From assembly GCF_030503435.1 (NCBI RefSeq), contig NZ_JAUKPO010000006.1:308873-372872 (forward strand): DNA of 64,000 nt, given 5' to 3'. The stretch comes from Rhodocytophaga aerolata (GTDB taxonomy: Bacteria > Bacteroidota > Bacteroidia > Cytophagales > 172606-1). The stretch's first letter is position 1, and every line of letters begins with the position of its first letter. Shown in pieces: positions 34,948-43,337 of the stretch. Below the pieces are notes generated by a model that saw only the letters and a list, made by a program, of their open reading frames with translations, was not told the origin of the DNA and ran no database searches. Made by a program: the position numbers and the translations under genes.

Positions 34948-35415
34948 ATGCATAATCAGACACTTATCACACTGAAGCAACAGTTACTGGAAGCTTGTCA
35001 GCAGGCACAGGCTAAGCGGGTGGAGTACGCCCGCAAAGCTATGGAGGAGGCACAGCAGGCTGCCAATCAGGAGGAGAAGAGTACCGCTGGCGACAAATAT
35101 GATACTTCCAGAGCCATGAGCCAGAATGTGCGGGATATGAATGCTAAGCAACTACAGGAAGCTTTAAAAGAAATAGCTTCGTTGCAGCAGATCAAGCCGG
35201 AGATACTTGTTAGCCAGGCAAAACTGGGCAGTGTAGTAAAAACAAGTATGGGTAATTATTTTATTGCTATTAGTGGCGGTCCTTATGTTCTTGGAAAAGA
35301 AAAATATTTCTCTATTTCTCCGGCCTCTCCTATAGGTGAATTACTGTACAACAAACGAAAAGGCGAATCATTTGTGTTCAGAGATAAATCTATACTTATC
35401 ACCGATGTATTTTAA
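34948..35415 (+). CDS. GreA/GreB C-terminal-domain-like protein
   Basis: A 155-residue cytoplasmic protein. The first ~80 residues are a charged, Ala/Gln-rich helical coiled coil (ACQQAQAKRVEYARKAMEEA). The last ~60 residues (KLGSVVKTSMGNYFIAISGG...SISPASPIGELLYNKRKGESFVF) match the FKBP-like C-terminal domain of transcript cleavage factors GreA/GreB, including the SPIGxAL-type loop. Bacteroidota commonly carry such a short Gre-like protein beside true GreA. A role at RNA polymerase's secondary channel is inferred. The acidic tip needed for cleavage cannot be confirmed. ATG 34948 is preferred over TTG 34936. Confidence 0.65.
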   Translation: MHNQTLITLKQQLLEACQQAQAKRVEYARKAMEEAQQAANQEEKSTAGDKYDTSRAMSQNVRDMNAKQLQEALKEIASLQQIKPEILVSQAKLGSVVKTSMGNYFIAISGGPYVLGKEKYFSISPASPIGELLYNKRKGESFVFRDKSILITDVF

Positions 35416-35462
35416 CTATATGCCGGGTTTGGCAGATTTACCTACTTCTATTTAGAAGTAAA

Positions 35463-35870
35463 CTATCCCTTAGAGGCGGCTTGTTGCAGCGAGTACTCAA
35501 TTTTTACTTTGGCAATTCCCATCTTCATCAATCCAATTTCCTGCGCAGCCAGTTTAGAGAGATCTATTAACCGGCCTTTGGCATATGGCCCACGATCATT
35601 TATGCGCACCGTTACTGTTTTGCCGTTGGAAAGGTTCGTAACTTTTACTTCTGTACCAAAGGGCAACGTCCGGTGGGCGGCAGTTAACTTAGCTTTGTGA
35701 TAGATCTCGCCACTGGCCGTTTTTTTTCCATGATGCTTGTCGTTATAGTAGGAAGCTACCCCAGTCTGTGTTTTGGTAATTTCATCTTCCGGCAAGGTTT
35801 GTCTTGTTTGAAAAGAGCTGATAATAAGAGTAAATACAAGGAATAGAATAATTTTTATACCTGATTTCAT
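35463..35870 (-). CDS. RlpA-like septal-ring lytic transglycosylase family protein
   Basis: A 135-residue secreted protein with a signal sequence (IKIILFLVFTLIISSF) and a double-psi beta-barrel of the RlpA type. Motifs are TGVASYYNDKHHGKKTASGE (with the conserved substrate-site His-Gly), KLTAAHRTLPFGTEVKVTN, and VRINDRGPYAKGRLIDLSKLAA (catalytic Asp). RlpA cleaves denuded glycan strands in other species. No C-terminal SPOR domain is present here, so it may act without septal targeting. The start at 35870 gives a clean signal peptide; the upstream 12 codons to 35906 are unlikely. Confidence 0.85.
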   Translation of the reverse strand: MKSGIKIILFLVFTLIISSFQTRQTLPEDEITKTQTGVASYYNDKHHGKKTASGEIYHKAKLTAAHRTLPFGTEVKVTNLSNGKTVTVRINDRGPYAKGRLIDLSKLAAQEIGLMKMGIAKVKIEYSLQQAASKG

Positions 35871-36134
35871 ACGAATAAATGTTAGCCCGGGAAGCATTCC
35901 TTTCACTTATTTTCCAGCACATCCATCTTTTAAAAGGCGCTTTCCCGGAGGGTTTATTTTGATTTATTCAGGTATTTACTGCATCGTAAACGGAAAGGTT
36001 ATCCTAGAGCAACTATCTGCTGACGAAATAGCTGAGACAGAGAAGGATTTAGTGCCGAATATTTAACCGAACTCTGCCTTTCCCTTTCAACAGAAAATGC
36101 AGGCGAATGGCAGGATTGGTTGGAAAGGATAAAC
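35871..36134. other. Intergenic region with a possible short coding remnant
   Basis: On the plus strand two overlapping short frames (GIYCIVNGKVILEQLSADEI... at about 35971-36066 and GFSAEYLTELCLSLSTENAG... to about 36135) look like pieces of one small gene with a frameshift near 36045. Neither has a convincing start. Nothing else was recognised. Confidence 0.25.
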
Positions 36135-36171
36135 TAAAAAAGCTACAATCCGCAGTTTGGGTTTGTAGCTT
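36135..36171 (-). terminator. Terminator of the DUF3127 gene
   Basis: AAGCTACAA pairs with TTGTAGCTT (9 bp) over a 14-base loop; on the minus strand a T6 tract follows. Confidence 0.75.
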
Positions 36172-36208
36172 CTATTATTAAAATCGTATAAAATCAGAAT
36201 AAGTATCC

Positions 36209-36616
36209 TTAAAAAGGCAGGTCGTCATCCAGGTTGCCTTCGCCATTGGGAGCCCAATCTGTGTAAGGGCGGGCAGGTTGTCCGGCTTCCGCTTTTGCCG
36301 GAGCAGGGGAGTTGGGAGCCGTGGCCTTGCTTCCGGCTGCATTAATCTTCCATGCTTGCAGGGAATTAAAATATTTTACCTCTCCTTTGGCATCTGTCCA
36401 GCGGCGTCCTTTTAAATTAAACATTACTTCTACTTCCTGACCAACCGCAAATTTATCCAGCAGGTCACATTTATCTTGTACCAACTCCAGTTTAACAAAT
36501 TCTGGATATTGCGTATTTTCTGCAAATTCCACTACAAATTCCCTTTTGCGGAACTTATCGGAGACTTGTTGGGTAGGGGTAATTTCCACAACTCTCCCGG
36601 TCAATTCAAAGCTCAT
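36209..36616 (-). CDS. DUF3127 protein with SSB-like acidic tail
   Basis: A 135-residue protein. Residues 1-90 form the DUF3127 domain (FELTGRVVEITPTQQVS...KREFVVEFAE...FNLKGRRW), an OB-fold-like barrel confined largely to Bacteroidota. A Pro/Ala-rich linker follows, and the protein ends GNLDDDLPF. That arrangement (OB-like domain, flexible linker, acidic tip ending Leu-Pro-Phe) copies single-stranded-DNA-binding protein SSB, whose DDDIPF tip recruits repair and replication proteins. A nucleic-acid or SSB-partner-binding role is inferred; it is not established. The gene is monocistronic. Confidence 0.82.
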   Translation of the reverse strand: MSFELTGRVVEITPTQQVSDKFRKREFVVEFAENTQYPEFVKLELVQDKCDLLDKFAVGQEVEVMFNLKGRRWTDAKGEVKYFNSLQAWKINAAGSKATAPNSPAPAKAEAGQPARPYTDWAPNGEGNLDDDLPF

Positions 36617-36747
36617 ATAAGACGTTTTAGTTTGTATTTCTTATACAAATATACCGATTTTCAATGGTAAATACCTGGTATTTGCTAGTATAAATCTTGA
36701 TTTATTTGCGTTATTTTGCACTATTTTACAGAGAAACTCCTATTTTG

Positions 36748-37992
36748 ATGACCACATCTTTAACTATTGACGTTGAGCGGGCGCATGAGCTGCTGAAAAA
36801 AATTGTTACCCATACTCCTTTGCAGTATAATGCGCGCTTGTCAGATAAATATGGAGCCAGCATTTATTTTAAAAGAGAAGATCAGCAGATAGTACGGTCG
36901 TACAAAATCCGGGGAGCTTATTGCAACATTTATTCCTTAGATCCTGCACAGCGGGAGAAAGGCGTAGTTTGTGCCAGTGCAGGTAACCATGCTCAAGGCT
37001 TTGCTTATAGTTGCAGCCTGATGAAAATCAAAGGATTTGTGTTTATGCCTCAAGTGACACCTAAACAGAAAATCCGCCGGGTGCAAAATTTTGGTGGGGA
37101 GTGGGTAACCATAGAATTGGTGGGCAATACCTTTGACGAAGCAGCCCATGTAGCCAGTAAATTCTGTCTGGAAAATAACTTAACCTATGTTCATCCCTTC
37201 GATAACCTCCATACAATTGCTGGCCAAGGGACAGTGGGGCATGAAATTCTGGAAGATATGCCAGATGTGGAAGTAGTAATTGTGCCAGTTGGAGGCGGAG
37301 GATTAATTTCCGGTGTAAGTGCCTATCTGAAAGATAAAAATCCGGCTATACAAGTAATAGGGGTAGACCCGCAAGGTGCACCCAAAATGGTGGAAGCCCT
37401 TAAAGCAGGCTACCCGGTAAACCTAGATAAAATAGATAATTTTATAGATGGGGCAGCCGTTAAAAAAGCTGGTGATATTACCTTTGAATTTGTAAAGAAA
37501 TACACAACTAAAGTAATAGCTGTAGCCGAAGGAAAAGTTTGCACGAACATGATTGAGCTTTACCAGAATGAAGGCTTAACCATCGAGCCAGCTGGTGCTT
37601 TGTCGGTAGCCGCTTTAGATGCTTTGCAAGATCAAATCCGCGGTAAGAAAGTAGTATGTATTATTAGTGGAGGTAACAATGATATTGCCCGTTATCCGGA
37701 AGTAATTGACAGAAGCTTAATTTACGAAGGATTAAAGCACTATTTTATTGTTGAATTTGCACAGAAGCCAGGTGAGCTGTTACGCTTTCTGCAAAAAGTA
37801 CTGGGCCCGAATGACGATATTATCCGTTTCGAATATTTGAAAAAGACAAATAAAGAATTTGGGCCAGCATTAGTAGGTATTGAGCTTAGTTATAAAAATG
37901 ATCTGGAACCACTGCTGGAGCGGATGCGGGAACAAAATATTGTATCTAAAAACATTACGCACGACGACGTATTGAGGCGGTATTTTGTATAG
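36748..37992 (+). CDS. ilvA: Threonine ammonia-lyase (threonine dehydratase), biosynthetic type
   Basis: A 414-residue PLP enzyme that deaminates threonine to 2-oxobutanoate, the first step of isoleucine synthesis. The PLP Lys is in QIVRSYKIRGAY (about residue 53); the phosphate-binding glycine loop is VPVGGGGLISG; and the C-terminal region (about 330-414, LKHYFIVEFAQKPGELLRFL) is a single ACT-like regulatory domain for isoleucine feedback. An upstream ATG at 36697 would add 17 unlikely residues. It ends at a bidirectional terminator shared with the DUF2461 gene. The other ilv genes are not here. Confidence 0.92.
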   Translation: MTTSLTIDVERAHELLKKIVTHTPLQYNARLSDKYGASIYFKREDQQIVRSYKIRGAYCNIYSLDPAQREKGVVCASAGNHAQGFAYSCSLMKIKGFVFMPQVTPKQKIRRVQNFGGEWVTIELVGNTFDEAAHVASKFCLENNLTYVHPFDNLHTIAGQGTVGHEILEDMPDVEVVIVPVGGGGLISGVSAYLKDKNPAIQVIGVDPQGAPKMVEALKAGYPVNLDKIDNFIDGAAVKKAGDITFEFVKKYTTKVIAVAEGKVCTNMIELYQNEGLTIEPAGALSVAALDALQDQIRGKKVVCIISGGNNDIARYPEVIDRSLIYEGLKHYFIVEFAQKPGELLRFLQKVLGPNDDIIRFEYLKKTNKEFGPALVGIELSYKNDLEPLLERMREQNIVSKNITHDDVLRRYFV

Positions 37993-38012
37993 AAATAAAA
38001 AATAGGTTTATC

Positions 38013-38049
38013 AAAAGCCCTCGCAGTGTTAGAAGCTACGAGGGCTTTT
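38013..38049 (+). terminator. Bidirectional terminator between ilvA and DUF2461 gene
   Basis: An 11-bp perfect stem (AAAAGCCCTCG and complement) with a 15-base loop, flanked by A and T runs. Confidence 0.8.
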
Positions 38050-38061
38050 GTGTTACATTAG

Positions 38062-38718
38062 CTAGCTATCCAGGGCAGCGTTCATAAAATCATTCAAAGG
38101 TTTAAGGGCTTTCCAGGCTTTCATACAATAACTCAAGTAGTCTGGCTGAATTACCGTACTATCTTCTACATAATGGGTAGCAATAAAATCTTTTTGTTTC
38201 AACAATTCTATATCTGGATGTTCTGGACTATAGCCCTTAGGAGTGGTTTTTAGTTTCTCACCAGTAATCGTTCCGTAGTATTTCTTAAAACTCTGCGTGT
38301 TCAAGATGTTTCTCAACTGTTCGCCATTGTAGTCGATTTCCTGGCGGATCTTTTTCAAATCTTCTGGTGGCGGCATGTATACCCCTCCGGCTAACATAGA
38401 TTTTCCATCTGGTTCTATATGGAGGTAGTAGCCGGCTTTCGTGCTTTTTTTTCCTCCTTCGGCAAAGTATGCCCCAAAATGGGTTTTATACGGTGTTTTG
38501 TTTTTAGAAAAACGTATGTCACGATGAATTCTAAAAATACAATCTTTGGGTTCTAACAGAGAGAAACCAGGCTCCAGTTGGGACAGATCTTTAATAATAT
38601 GGCGAACAAATTCAGAAAATTCTGCTTTGGCCGATTCGTACATTGGCCGATTGGCTTCGAGCCATTCCCGGGTATTGTTTGGTTTTAGTTGCGATACAAA
38701 TTGCAATACTGCTTGCAT
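38062..38718 (-). CDS. DUF2461-family protein
   Basis: A 218-residue cytoplasmic protein. The family signature is clear: FVSQLKPNNTREWLEANRPMYE at the N-terminus, then IFRIHRDIRFSKNKTPYKTHFGAYF, GYYLHIEPDGKSMLAGGVYMPPP and a C-terminal LSYCMKAWKALKPLNDF. DUF2461 (TIGR02453) is widespread in bacteria and fungi; no biochemical function is assigned. The conserved Arg-Lys-Thr-His residues suggest a phosphate-binding surface (inference). The gene is monocistronic. Confidence 0.88.
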   Translation of the reverse strand: MQAVLQFVSQLKPNNTREWLEANRPMYESAKAEFSEFVRHIIKDLSQLEPGFSLLEPKDCIFRIHRDIRFSKNKTPYKTHFGAYFAEGGKKSTKAGYYLHIEPDGKSMLAGGVYMPPPEDLKKIRQEIDYNGEQLRNILNTQSFKKYYGTITGEKLKTTPKGYSPEHPDIELLKQKDFIATHYVEDSTVIQPDYLSYCMKAWKALKPLNDFMNAALDS

Positions 38719-38950
38719 AGGTAGGTAGTAGGATAAAAACTATTTCTTGTAAACTTTCGCTTGTCAGGGTAAAATGGCCAGATGGGGCAAAGGTAGGTAT
38801 TTGGACAGTAATCTGGTACAGATAGGAGAACGGTATGTAGCCAGAAGTTACTAGGCAAACAGTGCGGAGAACTTAGTTTTCTAACTTCTGGTGAATACCC
38901 GGTAGACACTCAAAGAGCATACCTTTTGTACCGAAAGCTTTACCCTATAC

Positions 38951-40048
38951 TTACCGTCTTCCCACTATTTCATATACCTGGTATTTGTCTTTTTTTCCTT
39001 TCAGCGTAACTGGTTCCCAGGGGTTAAGGTGTAACAGGTGATTGACTTTACTGCATACCGCTTCACTGATGAGGATGGTATTTTCATGATCTTTGGTAAG
39101 GGTTTCTATTCGTTTTCCGGTATTTACGGTATCGCCTGTAATAGAGTACCCGATATGGTCTTCAGAACCGGTATTGCCGGCTATAACTTCTCCGGCATGA
39201 ATGCCTATGCCAATTTTAATTTTCTGACCAAACTGCGGCATATATTGTTCGTTTAGTTTTTCTACCCGCTTTATCATCTCCATGGCGCAGAATACGGCAT
39301 TCTGTTCGTTATCGGCATAAGAGATTGGAGCGCCAAAGCATGCAAAAATCTCATCGCCTACAAACTGGTTCACCGTACCATTGTGCTCTTTTATACTTTC
39401 GGTCATTAAGGTATAGTAACAGTTAAGGAAAGCTACTACTTCTTTGGGGCTGATCTGTTCACTAAATGTAGTAAAGCCGCGGATATCGCAGAACAAGACT
39501 ACCACATGTCTGAGCTCTCCTTCAAAAATAGACTCTTCGGCTGAATCCAGGGCTTTTCTAACTACTTCTTCGGGTACATATTTCTGAAAAAGCCGTAGCG
39601 TTTTTTCCTGCTCGGTCACTTTCAGTTGCAGTTCTTCAAGCAACTGTTTATTGTTGCGTTGCAAGCGGTAGAGTTGACAAGCATTATCAATGGTCATTTT
39701 TAGCTCATGTGTATCCCAGGGTTTGGTAATGTAACGGAACACACGGCCAGTATTAATGGCTTCTATAATAACCTCAATATCGCTGAAACCAGTCAAAATC
39801 ATGCGGATGGTGTCGGGATACGCAGGAATAACTTTTTCCAGGAACTGTACACCCGTCATTTCTGGCATCCGCTGGTCGGTAATCACCAGGTTTATTTTTT
39901 CATTTTGCAAAATATCCAGGCCATCTTTGCCACTGGTAGCGGTAAAGATGCTATAATGGCGGCGGAAGGCAGCTCTGAATGATACCAGGTTCTGTTCTTC
40001 ATCATCCACATACAGGATGCTTAACTTATCTTCCGGTAACATGGGCAT
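38951..40048 (-). CDS. Response regulator with class III nucleotide cyclase output domain
   Basis: A 365-residue signalling protein. The N-terminal receiver (residues ~8-125) has DDEEQN, the phospho-acceptor Asp in LVITDQRMPEMTG, and the switch Lys in ITKPWD. A helical linker (~130-175) leads to a guanylate/adenylate cyclase domain (~180-345): VVLFCDIRGFTTFSE and FVGDEIFACFG carry the metal-binding Asps, and GDTVNTGKRIE has the transition-state Asn and Arg. The base-specifying position that is Lys in most adenylate cyclases appears to be Gln here (NQFVGDE). It probably makes a cyclic nucleotide after phosphorylation. No histidine kinase is adjacent. Confidence 0.85.
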   Translation of the reverse strand: MPMLPEDKLSILYVDDEEQNLVSFRAAFRRHYSIFTATSGKDGLDILQNEKINLVITDQRMPEMTGVQFLEKVIPAYPDTIRMILTGFSDIEVIIEAINTGRVFRYITKPWDTHELKMTIDNACQLYRLQRNNKQLLEELQLKVTEQEKTLRLFQKYVPEEVVRKALDSAEESIFEGELRHVVVLFCDIRGFTTFSEQISPKEVVAFLNCYYTLMTESIKEHNGTVNQFVGDEIFACFGAPISYADNEQNAVFCAMEMIKRVEKLNEQYMPQFGQKIKIGIGIHAGEVIAGNTGSEDHIGYSITGDTVNTGKRIETLTKDHENTILISEAVCSKVNHLLHLNPWEPVTLKGKKDKYQVYEIVGRR

Positions 40049-40134
40049 AGGCTTGTGTAAGTAGTTTATTGTGTTTCTCTAGCTGTAAGGTCTGTTGTAC
40101 AGGTATCTTATTTTTATAGGGTTCACAGGTTGCG

Positions 40135-40163
40135 TTGTGGGTTGCAAAATTATTCTAAATTTG
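40135..40163 (+). promoter_or_regulatory. Promoter of the 59-aa small gene
   Basis: TTG, 18 bases, TAAATTTG, a good consensus match, about 80 bases upstream of the ATG at 40245. Confidence 0.45.
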
Positions 40164-40244
40164 CAATTTGCCGGCAAGAATTTAATGGCTGGTTGCTTAT
40201 CTTTATGAAGGGCAATTACGTTAGCGGAAATTAAAAAAATATAT

Positions 40245-40424
40245 ATGACAATTACTACAGATTTTGATATAGGCGATGAAGTAAGACTGGAAAACGGCGA
40301 AAAAGGCAAAGTGACCAGCATTACCATTAGAGTAAGAAGTAATAAGTCCGGGGGGGATTACAAAGTAGAATATGAAATAGACCACTCGTATGTCCGGTTA
40401 AGCTTCCAGCTAACCAAAACCTGA
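40245..40424 (+). CDS. Small hypothetical protein (59 aa)
   Basis: A short reading frame with regular beta-strand pattern: MTITTDFDIGDEVRLENGEKG, VTSITIRVRSN, YKVEYEIDHSYVRLSF. The DIGDEVRL...GEKGKVTSI segment resembles a small KOW/SH3-like barrel that often binds nucleic acid or protein. It starts with ATG, ends with TGA, is preceded by a well-placed promoter and lies 143 bases upstream of smpB on the same strand. No family is recognised. Confidence 0.6.
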   Translation: MTITTDFDIGDEVRLENGEKGKVTSITIRVRSNKSGGDYKVEYEIDHSYVRLSFQLTKT

Positions 40425-40567
40425 TTTCCTGCTTACTGATGGCTATAGCTTCCGTAATGTGAAGCCAAGTTCTGATTCCTGCTGAGTAAGCATTACATAC
40501 AGGGTAATCGACTAACATAAGCTAGCAGGCTTACTTATATGTTACTTTCCCATAGAAAACCAAGAAC

Positions 40568-41029
40568 ATGGCCAAGGAAAAACTATCCAAAACAGTAAAT
40601 ATTAAAAATAAAAAAGCCTCTTTCGAATATCAGTTTCTGGAAACCTATGTAGCCGGTATTATGCTAAAGGGTACTGAAATAAAGTCGATCAGGCAGGGCA
40701 AAGTAAACTTGCAGGAAGCCTATTGTGTGTTTATGGGCGAAACCCTGATCGTTAAGCAGATGAATATTTCTACCTATAGCGAAGGCACACATTTCAACCA
40801 TGAACCTCTACGCGACCGCATACTGCTGCTTCAGAAAAGAGAACTGAACAAATTAGCCACTAAGTTACAAGACCAGGGGTTAACCATTGTTCCCACGCGC
40901 TTGTTTATTACCGACCGGGGCTTTGCCAAACTAGAGATAGCTCTGGCAAAAGGCAAAAAACTATACGACAAACGGGAAGATATTAAAACAAGAGATGTAA
41001 AACGGGAAATGGAACGGGAAAAGTATTAG
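40568..41029 (+). CDS. smpB: SsrA-binding protein SmpB
   Basis: A 153-residue partner of tmRNA that places it in stalled ribosomes. The oligonucleotide-binding barrel is clear (KKASFEYQFLETYVAGIMLKGTEIKSIRQGKVNLQEAYCVF; HEPLRDRILLLQKRELNKL), and the C-terminal basic tail (KKLYDKREDIKTRDVKREMEREK) is the part that enters the mRNA channel. Length is standard. Its RNA partner ssrA lies about 6.5 kb upstream in the same direction. A strong terminator follows. Confidence 0.96.
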   Translation: MAKEKLSKTVNIKNKKASFEYQFLETYVAGIMLKGTEIKSIRQGKVNLQEAYCVFMGETLIVKQMNISTYSEGTHFNHEPLRDRILLLQKRELNKLATKLQDQGLTIVPTRLFITDRGFAKLEIALAKGKKLYDKREDIKTRDVKREMEREKY

Positions 41030-41044
41030 GTTCAACGCATCGAA

Positions 41045-41090
41045 AAACAGCCGGTATACAAGCAAACCTATGTATACCGGCTGTTTTATT
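41045..41090 (+). terminator. Terminator of smpB
   Basis: A 15-bp perfect stem (AAACAGCCGGTATAC and complement) over a 12-base loop followed by a T-rich tract. Confidence 0.85.
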
Positions 41091-41164
41091 TTGTGCCTTT
41101 CTGGAATTGGGAAAAAATGAATAAATCCTTAAATTACTTAATTGATATACTAGTTATTGTTTAC

Positions 41165-41947
41165 ATGAGTAAAGGTATTTGTGCATTAAGTGTTATTCCC
41201 GTACGGACTGAGCCTTCTGACAGAAGTGAACAATGCACCCAGTTACTATTTGGCGAAGTGTATAAAGTGCTAGCCCAAACGGAGGATAAAAAATGGCTGC
41301 AAATTCAACTATCTTTTGATTCATATACCGGATGGATCAGCACGATACAACATTTTGCCGTGTCTGATAGTTATTATGAAGCATACCTGCAGCAGCAACA
41401 TCCCATATGTACAGATTATGGCAATTATGTAGTGCAACAGCCCTACAAGTATATGTTACTACCCGGCAGTGTTTTGCCTTTTTATACCAAAAATAAATGC
41501 ACGATTGGCAATAAAGAGCACAACCTGGAAGGTACAAATATACGTATGCCTGATGCAGCTATCAACCTGATAGACATAGCTGCGCTATATTTAAAAAGCC
41601 CCTATATGTGGGGAGGTAAAACACCTTTTGGGATAGACTGCTCAGGGTTTACACAGCAAGTGTTCAGGATGGGTGGAGTTGCTTTACCAAGGGATGCCTG
41701 GCAGCAAGCTACCTGCGGTACGCCTATTGATCATTTGGAAAACACTATGCCTGGCGACCTGGTATTTTTCGATAATGACAAAGGCAAAGTAATACATGTA
41801 GGCATTTTAGTAGAACAAAACAAAATTATCCATGCCAGTGGGGAAGTAAGAATTGATTATTTAGACACACAGGGCATCTGGAACCAAGACAGAAAATTAT
41901 ATACGCACAAACTCCGGAATATACAACGGATGACGAGGAACCAATAA
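41165..41947 (+). CDS. C40-family (NlpC/P60) peptidase with SH3 region
   Basis: A 260-residue cell-wall peptidase. Residues 1-130 form two bacterial SH3-like segments (SVIPVRTEPSDRSEQCTQLLFGEVYKV). The NlpC/P60 catalytic domain has the Cys in FGIDCSGFTQQVF (about residue 159), the His in VIHVGILVEQNKIIHAS and a second His nearby. It probably cleaves gamma-D-Glu-diaminopimelate peptides during muropeptide turnover, like YkfC-type enzymes. In-frame ATGs at 41093 and 41117 would add a hydrophobic stretch, but the family usually begins GICxLSVIPVR, so 41165 is favoured. It is followed after 3 bases by the HNH gene. Confidence 0.85.
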   Translation: MSKGICALSVIPVRTEPSDRSEQCTQLLFGEVYKVLAQTEDKKWLQIQLSFDSYTGWISTIQHFAVSDSYYEAYLQQQHPICTDYGNYVVQQPYKYMLLPGSVLPFYTKNKCTIGNKEHNLEGTNIRMPDAAINLIDIAALYLKSPYMWGGKTPFGIDCSGFTQQVFRMGGVALPRDAWQQATCGTPIDHLENTMPGDLVFFDNDKGKVIHVGILVEQNKIIHASGEVRIDYLDTQGIWNQDRKLYTHKLRNIQRMTRNQ

Positions 41948-41950
41948 GCT

Positions 41951-42463
41951 ATGGCCAGAAAAGTGCTTATTCTCAATCAGGACTACAGTCCGCTTACCAT
42001 TTGCAGCGTCCAGAAGGCGTTTATTTTGGTGTATTTAAGTAAAGCAGAACTAGTGGCAGATGCAGGTGGCTACCTGCTGCGTTCTGTAACAGCTACCTAT
42101 CAAATGCCCTCTATTATCAGGCTGTACAGGTATGTGAATTTGCCATACAAAGGCGTGGTACTTAGCCGGCAAAATATTTTCAAACGTGACAATGGCCGCT
42201 GCCAGTATTGCTTCACCCCCGAAGACCTCACACTCGATCATGTGATACCTAAATCCAGAGGAGGTAAATCAACCTGGGATAATCTGGTGACGGCTTGTAA
42301 AAAATGTAATTCTAAAAAAGGTGATTTTACTCCACAGGAAGCCGGTATGCTATTGAACCAGACCCCCTATAAACCGTCTTTTGTGGTCTTTCTCCGCGAT
42401 TTTTCAGGCAATATTGAAGAAACCTGGAAGCCCTATCTGTCCAAGAAAATGAAGATGTTTTAA
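41951..42463 (+). CDS. HNH endonuclease family protein (170 aa)
   Basis: A cytoplasmic HNH protein found as a single-copy gene across Bacteroidota. The N-terminal part (ARKVLILNQDYSPLTICSVQKAFIL) is the signature of this subgroup. The nuclease core is CQYCFTPEDLTLDHVIPKSRGGKSTWDNLVTACKKCNSKKG, with two CxxC zinc pairs and the HNH His/Asn/His-type positions. The target is unknown; despite resemblance to McrA-like nucleases, conservation in genomes without restriction genes argues for a housekeeping role. It starts 3 bases after the C40 peptidase stop and is likely co-transcribed with it. Confidence 0.88.
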   Translation: MARKVLILNQDYSPLTICSVQKAFILVYLSKAELVADAGGYLLRSVTATYQMPSIIRLYRYVNLPYKGVVLSRQNIFKRDNGRCQYCFTPEDLTLDHVIPKSRGGKSTWDNLVTACKKCNSKKGDFTPQEAGMLLNQTPYKPSFVVFLRDFSGNIEETWKPYLSKKMKMF

Positions 42464-42535
42464 AGAAAAATGGCGTATTCTGCTTGCTTTCAGCTATCAT
42501 TGCGGCAAGTATAATATTTCCTAAACGTGATTTTT

Positions 42536-43336
42536 ATGTTTGAAAATACCTCACCAAACCGACTGAATATACTACAAGCATTCGACCGGCTGCTTACCAT
42601 TATGGATGAACTCCGTGAACAATGCCCCTGGGATAGAAAACAAACCATGGAAAGTTTACGGCATCTGACTATAGAAGAAATGTATGAATTATCTGACTCT
42701 ATTCTGGAAGGGAATATGGCAGAGGTAAAGAAAGAGTTAGGCGACTTAATTCTACATATTGTTTTTTACGCCCGCATTGCTTCCGAAACCAATACTTTTG
42801 ATATAGCTGACGTGTTAAATGCCATTTGCGACAAACTTATCAGCCGCCATCCGCATATATATGGCACGGTAAAAGCCGATACCGAAGAACAAGTAAAACA
42901 AAACTGGGAGCAATTAAAGCTGAAAGAAGGAAATAAATCGGTACTGGCCGGTGTGCCCAGTTCTCTGCCTGCCTTGGTAAAAGCAATGCGTATTCAGGAA
43001 AAAGCCCGTGGTGCCGGATTCGACTGGGAAGAAAAAACGCAGGTTTGGGAAAAAGTAGAAGAGGAAATGCAGGAGTTTAAAGAAGCGTTCAATAGCGAAC
43101 AAGAAATAGATAGCAAAGAAGCAGAAGGCGAATTTGGTGATCTCTTATTCTCTCTGGTAAATTATGCAAGGTTTGTGGATATCAATCCGGAAACGGCATT
43201 AGAGCGGACCAATAAAAAATTTATAAAACGATTTACCTACCTGGAAGAAGAAGCCAAAAAAGCCGGAAAAAATCTGCAAGATATGACACTAGCCGAAATG
43301 GATATTTACTGGGAGAAAGCAAAAAAGCAAAAATAA
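42536..43336 (+). CDS. mazG: Nucleoside triphosphate pyrophosphohydrolase MazG
   Basis: A 266-residue two-domain MazG that hydrolyses NTPs and dNTPs to monophosphates, a house-cleaning enzyme also affecting ppGpp. The first domain has CPWDRKQTMESLRHLTIEEMYEL and KKELGDLILHIVFYARI; the second has EEEMQEFKEAF and EGEFGDLLFSLVNYARF. Each carries the ExxE...ExxD magnesium site. Length is normal for E. coli-like MazG. ATG 42536 is preferred to GTG 42527. The stop codon is one base from that of the convergent membrane-protein gene. Confidence 0.94.
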   Translation: MFENTSPNRLNILQAFDRLLTIMDELREQCPWDRKQTMESLRHLTIEEMYELSDSILEGNMAEVKKELGDLILHIVFYARIASETNTFDIADVLNAICDKLISRHPHIYGTVKADTEEQVKQNWEQLKLKEGNKSVLAGVPSSLPALVKAMRIQEKARGAGFDWEEKTQVWEKVEEEMQEFKEAFNSEQEIDSKEAEGEFGDLLFSLVNYARFVDINPETALERTNKKFIKRFTYLEEEAKKAGKNLQDMTLAEMDIYWEKAKKQK

Positions 43337-43337
43337 C

